Shown: positions 1-5,521 of the stretch, in pieces
Layout: every line of letters starts with the position of its first letter
Numbering within the stretch: position 1 is the stretch's first letter
Assembly (NCBI GenBank): GCA_022360235.1
Contig: JAKSDE010000337.1
Coordinates: 1-5,521 of the forward strand
Direction of reading: 5' to 3'
Source of the DNA: Cytophagales bacterium
Lineage (GTDB): Bacteria; Bacteroidota; Bacteroidia; Cytophagales; Amoebophilaceae
DNA: 5,521 nt
Position numbers and translations under genes: made by a program
The notes under the pieces: model-generated
Seen by the model: only the letters and a program-made list of their open reading frames with translations
Told to the model about the DNA's origin: nothing
Databases searched by the model: none

Positions 1-1
1 G

Positions 2-139
2 AAGCTAGCAGGAAAGGGTAGTGCGGGAAAAGCGCAAGCTGCCTTTGAGGCGGAGGGTGATGGAAACGGAGTTCAAGGAAGTAGACTGTTGCAAAATGCA
101 TCAAAATCCACTCATATAGCCTATAAAGAAGGGAGATAA
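2..139 (+). CDS. 3' end of an unrecognised gene, running into a mini-element
   Basis: The frame is open from the window edge for 45 codons and stops at TAA 137-139; the start lies outside the window. The first 27 residues (to position 82) are rich in Gly, Ala, Lys and Glu and look like real coding sequence, with higher GC than the rest of the flank. From position 83 the frame enters the 76-bp inverted-repeat element (83-158), which supplies the last 18 residues and the stop, so the tail is probably not original. If the element and one copy of a putative 8-bp duplication are removed, the frame would continue to CAT TAA at 167-172, placing the original stop one codon after the insertion. I do not recognise the protein family and give no function. 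The other two plus frames of this stretch stop early. A minus-strand frame across 1-82 is also open, so the strand is not certain. Confidence 0.4.
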   Translation, partial: KLAGKGSAGKAQAAFEAEGDGNGVQGSRLLQNASKSTHIAYKEGR

Positions 140-158
140 CCTAGTTTTGCAACAGTCT
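83..158. mobile_element. 76-bp MITE-like element with 14-bp terminal inverted repeats
   Basis: A perfect 14-bp inverted repeat is visible: AGACTGTTGCAAAA at 83-96 and TTTTGCAACAGTCT at 145-158. The 48-bp interior has no transposase. The CTGTTGCAA core resembles ends of several insertion sequence families, including IS6-type ends (family knowledge, not a match I could run). The eight bases before the element (75-82, AAGGAAGT) and after it (159-166, CAGTAAGT) agree at 6 of 8 positions, which would fit a decayed 8-bp target duplication. The element is therefore read as a non-autonomous or internally deleted transposon. It could instead be a simple hairpin, but a 48-nt loop and the lack of a U-tract argue against a terminator. 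Confidence 0.55.
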
Positions 159-184
159 CAGTAAGTCATTAAATTTATTTTTAA

Positions 185-424
185 AAATATATATTTTACA
201 CAACTAATTTGTCGTTCCCCAAAATTTCAAAATCTGAGGATCAACCTGTTAGTGGTAAAGCGCCTACGTGACTTATCGAGAGCAATCAGTCTACTATCAG
301 GGATTTTCTAGCTCGCTTTCCCATAAAAAGCAAGGTTGTTTCAAGATCGCTGCCAATGATCATGCTGACTTTAAAGCTAGCGTGTTTTCTCAATGAGTAT
401 GGTGGCTTTGATGAACTTCAATAA
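185..424 (+). pseudogene. Possible decayed coding remnant with an in-frame TGA
   Basis: One plus-strand frame is open from 185 to 424 apart from a single TGA at 269-271. The second half (272-421, 50 codons, stop TAA 422-424) has a protein-like composition, ending in NEYGGFDELQ after a hydrophobic stretch. There is no plausible start codon at its head; the first ATG is internal, near 355. The first half, from about 206, also reads as plausible coding sequence (SEDQPVSGKAPT before the TGA). This fits a gene fragment inactivated by a nonsense mutation, perhaps a transposase piece given the adjacent mini-element, but I do not recognise the family. The opposite strand has many stops here. Chance open frames of this size are possible, so confidence is low. 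Confidence 0.25.
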
Positions 425-441
425 AATCTTCTCAACTATCT

Positions 442-501
442 TTATGTAACACTCCCTGTTACTAAACATCCTAGGAGTAAGGTTACTAACTTTTTGTTCA
501 T
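442..501 (-). pseudogene. Orphan signal-peptide-like gene start, 19 codons
   Basis: Reading the minus strand from ATG at 501-499 gives MNKKLVTLLLGCLVTGSVT followed by TAA at 444-442. This has the layout of an N-terminal export signal: a short Lys-rich n-region, a hydrophobic core and small residues at the end, and LLGC could be a loose lipobox with Cys12. No mature domain follows: after the stop all frames close within about 25 codons. It lies 125 bp downstream of the gldN stop on the same strand, so it may be the start of a lost fifth operon gene encoding an exported protein. A chance AT-rich frame is the alternative. I saw no -7 box or strong ribosome-binding site ahead of it. Confidence 0.3.
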
Positions 502-626
502 TATTCTATCTATTTTTTCCAAGTCTCATGGGTCTTGGTGAGGTGCTTTACCGAGCAGAGGGCATGCTATTTTTTGTCAGGTTTTGGAGTACCATCAAGG
601 TTTTTCTTGCAAGTAAGGAATTTGTT

Positions 627-1481
627 TCACTCCTCCCAAAGGTTAGACTCCTCTGCTATAAGTTTTTCCTCCATCCATTGAGAAGCCATAATTCCTTCTT
701 CAGGGCTTTTATTATATATTTGTTCTAGGGGGTCATCATCTGGATTCTCTACCTTCACGATTCTAGCACTGAATAATCTTAGCGTAAAAGCTTCTGTCAA
801 TTTTCTGTTTTCAGCACTATTGTAAGGATTAACCCAAATCGCTTCTTTAGGCATACTATCAAAATAAGTAGCCAAATCTTTGTATTTAAATGTACCTACC
901 ACTTTGAAAAGACCTGTTTCAAATTTTTCTTCAGGGATAATTAATTTAATAGATTGTATATCGTATACCAGCTTCGATCTTCTCCGATCAAATATCCAGT
1001 CTTCCATAATTTCAAGCACAGAGATCTCCTGAGGCTGAAAATAGGAAACGGTCTGTTCTTGTGGTAAGCTATTTTGATCACTATCTCCCCAGTCAGTATC
1101 ATCTACTTCTGTAAAGCCCAAAGCTTTCTCTTCTTCTGATAGACCTCCTTCTTCTTCTGGGCGTTTAAGATTTTCCCGAAACACTTCTTTTGTCATTTCG
1201 ACTTGCAAGGAATCATTCTCATAGGGAGTGAGTAATCCTTGGTCTACCCCTTCGATAATGAATTTAGTAATTTCTCTACGGAAAGAGAAGAAAGGCTTGT
1301 TTTGTTTTTCTTTCAGATCCATTCTTAGCCAGATTCGTTTTTGAAGCATGATATCTGATTCATGAATAGGGTTGATAGAATTTGGATTGTAGCCTGAGTC
1401 ACTCTCTTGCGCAAAAGCCCTCGAGGAATTACCCATCCAGCTACCATAGCTAAGTATTATTAGCAGAATAAACTTTTTCAT
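627..1481 (-). CDS. gldN: Type IX secretion / gliding motility protein GldN (PorN)
   Basis: This is a periplasmic subunit of the T9SS outer-membrane-associated ring, which it forms with the GldK lipoprotein, and it connects to the periplasmic end of GldM. The 284-residue product begins with a Sec signal peptide (Lys-Lys, hydrophobic core, AFA-Q), with predicted cleavage after Ala24. The mature start carries the family pattern SINPIHESDIMLQKRIW (35-51) followed by a Leu-Lys-Glu-Lys-rich stretch like the 'KR.WR..DLREK.N.P' block of GldN. The core from about 150 to 245 (EDWIFDRRRSKLVYDIQSIK, WVNPYNSAENRKLTEAF) and the ending (Tyr-Asn-Lys, then E-S-N-L-W-E-E) also match the family. An acidic insert-like stretch at 107-146 separates the two halves and looks poorly conserved. 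The protein is shorter than the 300-360 residues I recall for Flavobacterium and Porphyromonas homologues, yet both ends are present. It is last in the operon, starting 8 bp after the gldM stop, so it is probably co-translated with gldM. Confidence 0.93.
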   Translation of the reverse strand: MKKFILLIILSYGSWMGNSSRAFAQESDSGYNPNSINPIHESDIMLQKRIWLRMDLKEKQNKPFFSFRREITKFIIEGVDQGLLTPYENDSLQVEMTKEVFRENLKRPEEEGGLSEEEKALGFTEVDDTDWGDSDQNSLPQEQTVSYFQPQEISVLEIMEDWIFDRRRSKLVYDIQSIKLIIPEEKFETGLFKVVGTFKYKDLATYFDSMPKEAIWVNPYNSAENRKLTEAFTLRLFSARIVKVENPDDDPLEQIYNKSPEEGIMASQWMEEKLIAEESNLWEE

Positions 1482-1489
1482 ACACTTAG

Positions 1490-3073
1490 TTAAGTTAATG
1501 GAATAGTATGGATAATGGTACCCATCTCTACGGTTTCTATTTCGTTTCTAAAGTTCAATCTTTCTACTTTTTCTACCTCAATTACTAGTCTATCCCCTTC
1601 TCTTGCTAGTGGAATAAAATCGTTGAGATTCACTTCAGCAGCATCTACTCGCTTTGCTTTTAAAGGTCTACTGCCGCGTGCTAGCGTTACTTCCCATTTC
1701 GCTACTCTGTAGCGTGCATCTTTGGGTAAGAACTCCCGCAAGCTCTTATCAGCGATAGCTCTTAGCTCTAAGGTTGTTGGCCCGGGTGCTGGTATCCCTT
1801 TTTTCTCATTTACTTCTTTTCCTCTACTAGTTACACGTATTTCCGGCTTGGGAAGCGTCCTCACTTTAAAGGTCTGTGTTCCCAATAAATTATTATTGCT
1901 ATAAACATTTAGTTTCACTTCAGGCGCTTTAGGAATTACGGTCACTAAACCCTTGCCTTGTCCTGGTACGATAGTAGCACCGTTAGCTGTAAAGCTGGGA
2001 TTGTACTGTTCTCCAAGTATAGGAACTTGGATGTTCAGCTCGTTTCCACAATTAAGGTATAGTGCTTGAACTGCTGCGGCCTGCACTTGAATGACAGGCT
2101 TAGTTACAAAATACGTTATTTGTTGCGTAAAAGTGGTATCATCTCCGCCGGATTGCCTTACTTTAATCGCTGCTTCAAAAGTCTTTTTAGCCAATCCTTC
2201 CCGATCATAGTTCTTTGCTGAGGCTATAAATGATACCTTACCCACCCCATTATCTACAGTAATTTCTTTTCCATCAATACTCATTATTGGGTCAATACCA
2301 GAAGAAGAGGCTGTTAAGAGCAAGTCTGCCTTATATTCTCCCCCTGCAACAACAATATTAGACTGTGGCTTTACTATAGGAATAATCTTATCAAACTTTA
2401 TATCCTCAGCACCTATACTTCGTGCTAGTTCTTCTAGGGAACTTGCCTCTACTCGTACAACTTCTAGCCCCAATCGGCTTAATGTTGGTAAGGCCGCTGC
2501 CAAAGGTGTTTTTTCAAAATTGAGTTGTGCGAAATTTTTACTTGCTTGATTAGGATCTTCTCTAAATAATTCACTATCTCTTGCGTCTAGTGCTATAGGG
2601 CCGTACTTCTTGCCTGTTTCATTCGATATATACTCCATGTAACCATTGAGTAAGTTCTTTATCTCATTCGCTTTATTATTATTCATCATCAGGCTGGCTA
2701 CTTCTGTCTCATCTTTGAGGCCGTAGATGCGTCCTGTTTCTTTATCTGCTCCGCCTGTACGTTCAATTAGCTCAGCTTTTAGCGTATCTATAAAAGCAAT
2801 AACTTTTCTTGTATTCTTTCTAACATTCGTAGCTTTTTTTAGCACTTCAACATCACTTTCCCTGTTACCAGACTCTCTTACTATGGTACTAATGTGTGCT
2901 AACGTTTCACTATTTTTTATTTCTTCTCGCCTAATATCTCCTTCTAAGCTTTTATTGATCAGAATAAACTTTTCTAATACACTATTACTTAACTGAAGTG
3001 CCAAAAGTGCTGTTAGCACTAAGTACATCATTCCGATCATCCTTTGCCTTGGACTTAGTTTTTCGCTAGCCAT
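1490..3073 (-). CDS. gldM: Type IX secretion / gliding motor protein GldM (PorM)
   Basis: GldM is the rotor-like partner of GldL in the inner-membrane proton-driven T9SS motor. A single N-terminal helix sits in the GldL ring and a long periplasmic rod reaches the GldK/GldN ring. The 527-residue product matches family length (about 515). The start MASEKLSPRQRMIGMMYLVLTALLA is the canonical GldM N-terminus, with Arg9 at the place of the arginine known to be important in Flavobacterium GldM. One transmembrane helix spans about 12-30. A mainly helical first domain (about 35-225) contains TPLAAALPTLSRLGLEVVR (189-207). Three beta-rich domains follow: about 230-323 (VKPQSNIVVAGGEYKAD), 325-407 (ALYLNCGNELNIQVP) and 408-527, the last ending GTIIHTIPLT. 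The four-domain order agrees with known PorM/GldM structures. The ATG at 3073 is chosen because the conserved motif begins within four residues of it. It follows gldL by 43 bp and precedes gldN by 8 bp. Confidence 0.96.
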   Translation of the reverse strand: MASEKLSPRQRMIGMMYLVLTALLALQLSNSVLEKFILINKSLEGDIRREEIKNSETLAHISTIVRESGNRESDVEVLKKATNVRKNTRKVIAFIDTLKAELIERTGGADKETGRIYGLKDETEVASLMMNNNKANEIKNLLNGYMEYISNETGKKYGPIALDARDSELFREDPNQASKNFAQLNFEKTPLAAALPTLSRLGLEVVRVEASSLEELARSIGAEDIKFDKIIPIVKPQSNIVVAGGEYKADLLLTASSSGIDPIMSIDGKEITVDNGVGKVSFIASAKNYDREGLAKKTFEAAIKVRQSGGDDTTFTQQITYFVTKPVIQVQAAAVQALYLNCGNELNIQVPILGEQYNPSFTANGATIVPGQGKGLVTVIPKAPEVKLNVYSNNNLLGTQTFKVRTLPKPEIRVTSRGKEVNEKKGIPAPGPTTLELRAIADKSLREFLPKDARYRVAKWEVTLARGSRPLKAKRVDAAEVNLNDFIPLAREGDRLVIEVEKVERLNFRNEIETVEMGTIIHTIPLT

Positions 3074-3116
3074 AAATTTTCAGTAAGCTATTAAATACTC
3101 TTTGTTTAAAAGAAGA

Positions 3117-3926
3117 CTAACTTTTTAACGCTGTTAACATATTACTGTAGATACCATTCAGGGATGCAAGCTTCTCGGTTAACTTAGCAAGCTCTGCCTT
3201 AAACCCTAATGCTTCAGTACCTGCTTCTTGCATTCCTTCCATCGCATTAGCAATATTTGAATGTAGTTCGTTGGCTACTCTAAAGCGTGTGCTTGCCTCT
3301 TGTGCCTCCTTCTTATATAGCGAATTTAGCGCGTTGAGACTTTTTGTAATGTCTTGCATCTGCTCTTGATAATCTTTTATATTTTGTGGTACATGGACGA
3401 TTGTATTGATGGCATTCAATGTAGTACCCCATGCTTCATTCATATTGACGAGTGTTTCTGAAGCTTTTTCTACATGCTTTACATATTGCTCTGTGGCTAA
3501 TGTAGCACTGGATAGAGAAGACATCTGCGCGACTGAGTCAGAGAGATACTGCATACCTTTCCCTAATTTTTCTACCAAAGCAGCGTCGATCTTTGCTTGT
3601 GCGAATATGTCATCTAGCTTTTCCCCAAGAGAGCCATCGGCAGGAGTTCTTGGTGGTCCTTTGTAGCTTTCCGATAACTCTGGATAAACTTTTTCCCAGT
3701 TAGGAGCTTCTTTTGAAGGCTCGAAAGCACTTAATAAAAATATGATAGCTTCTGTCGTAAGCCCAAGCCCTAACATAAAGCCTCCTCCCGACCAGTTTAG
3801 AAGCTTAAACATAGCTCCTGTGATCACAATAGAAGCACCTATACCATAAATTTTAGGCATTACTTCTTCGTAGAACTTCTTTTTTAAATCTTTGTTAGTA
3901 GATTGTTTACTAGGTTTATCAAGCAT
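3117..3926 (-). CDS. gldL: Type IX secretion / gliding motor protein GldL (PorL)
   Basis: GldL is the inner-membrane stator-type subunit of the T9SS motor; several copies surround the GldM helix and use the proton gradient. The 269-residue product has a cytoplasmic Lys-rich lead of about 24 residues, helix 1 at about 26-43 (YGIGASIVITGAMFKLLNW), a short Gly-rich turn (46-49), and helix 2 at about 50-67 with the key glutamate Glu59 in LTTEAII. The helix ends SAFEP, with Glu69. Residues 72-84 (PNWEKVYPEL) match the conserved block after helix 2. From about 100 onward the chain is helical and coiled-coil-like, ending in the family pattern ELAKLTEKLASLNGIYSNML. The length lies between Flavobacterium (about 215) and Porphyromonas (about 309) homologues, from memory. 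Position 44 is Asn where I recall His after FK.L/T in those proteins. The gene sits 24 bp after gldK and 43 bp before gldM, as expected for one transcript. Confidence 0.96.
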   Translation of the reverse strand: MLDKPSKQSTNKDLKKKFYEEVMPKIYGIGASIVITGAMFKLLNWSGGGFMLGLGLTTEAIIFLLSAFEPSKEAPNWEKVYPELSESYKGPPRTPADGSLGEKLDDIFAQAKIDAALVEKLGKGMQYLSDSVAQMSSLSSATLATEQYVKHVEKASETLVNMNEAWGTTLNAINTIVHVPQNIKDYQEQMQDITKSLNALNSLYKKEAQEASTRFRVANELHSNIANAMEGMQEAGTEALGFKAELAKLTEKLASLNGIYSNMLTALKS

Positions 3927-3950
3927 AGCCTTACTGTTTATAAGGTTAGA

Positions 3951-4976
3951 TCATTTTGAGAAGTTTGAATTTACATCACCCAGAGGCGACATTACGCATC
4001 GGAAACCTATATAGGACCTAGCTGAATCTTTATGTTCATAACTCTTTACACCCGTTTGGAGATATTTAGAGATATCTTTCCATGAACCTCCTTTTATCAC
4101 TTTTAGTGGATTATCGTCGTCAATATACACTGGATTTATATCCCAAACCAAAGCTTCAGCATCGGGATTGTAAGCATCTATACACCATTCGGCTACATTA
4201 CCCGCCATACCGCACAAGCCATAATCATTAGGTGGGAAACGGCGTACAGGCGATGTAAACTCAAAGCCACATTCTGCATAATTTCCTCTCTTCGATTTAA
4301 AATTAGCCAGTACGTTTCCTTCCTTATCTCTTGCATAAGGCCCTCCCCAAGGATATTTAGCTAATGCTTTGCCTCCCTTCGCTGCATATTCCCACTCTGC
4401 TTCTGTGGGAAGCCTAAAATCAAGCACGGGCCATAATTTTTTCTTTTCTCTCCATGCATTGAGGAGGTTTGTTCGCCATTCTGCAAAATACTTTGCTGCT
4501 TCCCACGTAACCCCCACAACAGGATAATCATCAAAAGAAGGATTCTCGAAATAGTATCGCATATCATCTGCCATAGTATGGATAACGTCACGCATCCATA
4601 CAGTCGTATCTGGATACAAACTATTAATAAAATCCTCTCCTAGCGTACTAACAGAATCTTGCATCGAGTCGGTAAACTGACGATACTCGTTATTGGTAAT
4701 CTCTGTGTCGTCCATATAGAACGCTCTTACAGTTACTTGTTGATTAGGACTAATTTTTGAGTAAGCTACCTCCTCAGCAACCTGCCCCTTGATAAATGAA
4801 CCTCCCGGGACAAGAACCATACCGTAGGGAGTAGTCATCTTCCACCCTTTCCTTTTTGGTGCTCCTACCAATTCTCCGCTATCATGCTTGCCTCCTTTTA
4901 CTAAACTACAACCCTGTAGTAGCAGCACTGAAAAGAATAGAATTGATGAACAGCGTAGTGTAAATAATAGCTTCAT
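3951..4976 (-). CDS. gldK: Type IX secretion / gliding lipoprotein GldK (PorK)
   Basis: GldK is an outer-membrane lipoprotein that forms the periplasmic T9SS ring with GldN. The 341-residue product has a lipoprotein signal peptide with lipobox LQGC, the acylated cysteine being Cys23. A formylglycine-generating-enzyme-like (sulfatase-modifying factor) fold covers about 50-330. Its motifs are MVLVPGGSFIKGQ (53-65), VRAFYMDDTEITNNEYRQF (83-101), YPVVGVTWEAAKYFAEW (151-167), FRLPTEAEWEYAAKGG (187-202), YGLCGMAGNVAEWC (252-265) and VIKGGSWKD (293-301), ending YIGFRC (322-327). The two catalytic cysteines of true formylglycine-generating enzymes, just after GGS, are not present, so the fold is structural here, as known for GldK. 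The protein is shorter than the 460-490 residues I recall for well-studied homologues, but the fold looks complete. It is first in the operon, behind a -7 box at 5004-5011. The ATG at 4976 gives a well-formed signal peptide directly. Confidence 0.95.
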   Translation of the reverse strand: MKLLFTLRCSSILFFSVLLLQGCSLVKGGKHDSGELVGAPKRKGWKMTTPYGMVLVPGGSFIKGQVAEEVAYSKISPNQQVTVRAFYMDDTEITNNEYRQFTDSMQDSVSTLGEDFINSLYPDTTVWMRDVIHTMADDMRYYFENPSFDDYPVVGVTWEAAKYFAEWRTNLLNAWREKKKLWPVLDFRLPTEAEWEYAAKGGKALAKYPWGGPYARDKEGNVLANFKSKRGNYAECGFEFTSPVRRFPPNDYGLCGMAGNVAEWCIDAYNPDAEALVWDINPVYIDDDNPLKVIKGGSWKDISKYLQTGVKSYEHKDSARSYIGFRCVMSPLGDVNSNFSK

Positions 4977-5003
4977 ATATTTTTTATATATCTATAGTCT
5001 CTG

Positions 5004-5011
5004 CAAAGTTA
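5004..5011 (-). promoter_or_regulatory. Bacteroidota -7 promoter box for the gldKLMN operon
   Basis: The minus strand reads TAACTTTG, an exact match to the Bacteroidota -7 consensus TAnnTTTG used by the primary sigma factor of this phylum. It ends 27 bases before the gldK ATG, which would leave a leader of about 20 nt. A -33 TTTG is not clear: the nearest TTG lies too far upstream (28 bases), so either the upstream element is weak or expression is helped by a regulator. The large palindrome at 5052-5081 is just upstream. The leader between box and ATG is AT-rich and has no strong Shine-Dalgarno sequence, as usual in Bacteroidota. Confidence 0.5.
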
Positions 5012-5051
5012 TGAATATATTTTTATTGAACTAATTTGGCAATTCATATCG

Positions 5052-5081
5052 TAAAATATTGAATGGTCATTCAATATTTTA
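5052..5081. repeat. 30-bp palindrome upstream of gldK
   Basis: Two 14-base arms, TAAAATATTGAATG (5052-5065) and CATTCAATATTTTA (5068-5081), are perfect inverted copies separated by two bases. The centre is 41 bases or more upstream of the gldK -7 box. It could be an operator for a dimeric regulator, a transcript hairpin ending a gene that once lay to the right, or a small repeat element. No separate U-tract follows it on either strand apart from the T-rich arm itself, so a standard terminator is not well supported. Confidence 0.6.
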
Positions 5082-5189
5082 TCACAAAATAACCTTAGGT
5101 ATCAGCTTAATATATTGGATGTGATTGATTAGTAATTTTTTGAATATAATGTATCTAAAAATTAATTGAAAGATAAGCAATAAGCCATC

Positions 5190-5233
5190 TCTCTGGAAAG
5201 CCCCTCCTCTCCCTAGCCTTCTCTCCCCCTAAA
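5190..5233. other. Strand-asymmetric pyrimidine tract, G-rich on the minus strand
   Basis: Inside otherwise AT-rich spacer, about 44 bases are almost all C and T on the plus strand, including runs CCCC and CCCCC. The minus strand accordingly carries clustered G-runs (GGGGG, GG, GGG, GG, GGGG within about 30 bases). The composition is unlike anything nearby. Only three runs reach three or more Gs, so at best a two-tier G-quadruplex is possible. No reading frame or known repeat family was recognised. Confidence 0.35.
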
Positions 5234-5296
5234 AAGTTAAAGAAGCTAAGATATACAACACTTTTTGCCTTACACAATGGCTAAGTTACAATTTTT

Positions 5297-5383
5297 TTAT
5301 AGAATAACACATTGATGCAACTTTTAGTTAAAAATCGCAATTTAAGCATTTCTTAAGTGTTTGATAGGTGTGTTATTCTATAA
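5297..5383. mobile_element. 87-bp MITE-like structure with 15-bp inverted repeats
   Basis: TTATAGAATAACACA at 5297-5311 is a perfect inverted copy of TGTGTTATTCTATAA at 5369-5383, enclosing a 57-bp AT-rich interior without coding capacity. Within the arms, TA occurs at both edges (TATAG... and ...CTATA), as expected for an element of the IS630/Tc1/mariner type that duplicates a TA target, leaving an element of about 83 bp. That family placement is an inference from end structure only. A terminator is unlikely: a T-run precedes rather than follows the hairpin on the plus strand, and A-runs follow it on the minus strand. Confidence 0.45.
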
Positions 5384-5521
5384 TAAGGTAATAAATTGGG
5401 TGCGAAATGTGGGTATTATGACATACGCACAGCAATTAAGACGGAGCCTGTAGAAAACTAGGGAGGAATTATTTAAATTCAGTCATTGCTTACCCTCTTA
5501 ATAGTCAAATACGGTGCTCAA
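5384..5521. other. Right edge: no supported gene
   Basis: This stretch has only short open frames on the plus strand. One is an ATG at 5418 giving MTYAQQLRRSL and then TAG. Another is a stop-free run from about 5440 to the window edge (about 27 codons) in a different frame. A third, about 5387-5453, lacks a clear start. They may be pieces of a broken gene continuing beyond the window, but none has recognisable motifs. No tRNA, rRNA or riboswitch was seen. The rest of the right flank (4977-5296) is AT-rich spacer apart from the promoter box, palindrome and G-rich tract listed separately. Confidence 0.3.

Noticed and set aside
446..462. Short inverted repeat GTAAC/GTTAC downstream of gldN as an operon terminator
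   Set aside because: The stem is only 5 bp with a 7-nt loop and no U-tract follows. No convincing terminator was found between gldN and the left elements.
528..728. Plus-strand frame of 66 codons starting with ATG at 528
   Set aside because: Its last third lies antisense to the conserved end of gldN, it has no recognisable motif, and its hydrophobic composition follows from antisense and AT-rich sequence.
1515..3666. Several plus-strand frames of 60-89 codons inside gldM and gldL
   Set aside because: They are antisense to well-conserved coding sequence, Ser/Leu/Phe-rich as expected of shadow frames, and have no family features.
4361..4591. Minus-strand frame of 76 codons within gldK
   Set aside because: It overlaps the FGE-like core of gldK in another frame; the gldK frame carries the conserved motifs.
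5400..5430. GTGCG/CGCAC inverted repeat near the right edge
   Set aside because: A 5-bp stem around a 21-nt loop is expected by chance.
5418..5453. MTYAQQLRRSL as the start of an IS630-type transposase
   Set aside because: It loosely resembles the M-Y-x-x-x-L-R start of that family but stops after 11 codons, and the frame that continues to the edge shows no matching motif.

Overview
The window carries one coherent operon on the minus strand, gldK-gldL-gldM-gldN, occupying 627-4976. It encodes the trans-envelope core and motor of the Bacteroidota type IX secretion system (T9SS), which also powers gliding motility in gliding species. All four genes are complete, in the canonical order, and separated by only 24, 43 and 8 bp. 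A Bacteroidota-type -7 box (TAACTTTG) lies 28-35 bases upstream of gldK.

GldL and GldM form the inner-membrane proton-driven motor. The GldM periplasmic part reaches outward to the GldK lipoprotein and GldN, which form the ring under the outer membrane. Key residues are visible: the lipobox cysteine of GldK, the second-helix glutamate of GldL and the N-terminal arginine of GldM. One polar position in GldL that I recall as histidine in well-studied homologues is asparagine here.

Both flanks are non-coding or degraded. The left flank (1-626) holds the 3' end of an unrecognised gene, a 76-bp mini-element with perfect 14-bp terminal inverted repeats (core CTGTTGCAAAA) apparently inserted into that gene's last codons, a short decayed-looking reading frame, and an orphan signal-peptide-like start followed at once by a stop. 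The right flank (4977-5521) holds the gldK promoter, a 30-bp near-perfect palindrome, a purine/pyrimidine-skewed G-rich tract, and an 87-bp structure bounded by 15-bp inverted repeats with TA at its edges. I see no convincing gene there.

The organism is a member of Bacteroidota: gldKLMN is phylum-specific, the promoter box is of Bacteroidota type, and Shine-Dalgarno sequences are weak. The AT-rich DNA, miniature repeats and gene debris around an intact operon would suit a genome rich in insertion sequences, possibly a host-associated Cytophagales/Amoebophilaceae lineage, but that placement is a guess. I do not see a previously undescribed system; the flanking mini-elements and the GldL substitution are the points most worth checking.
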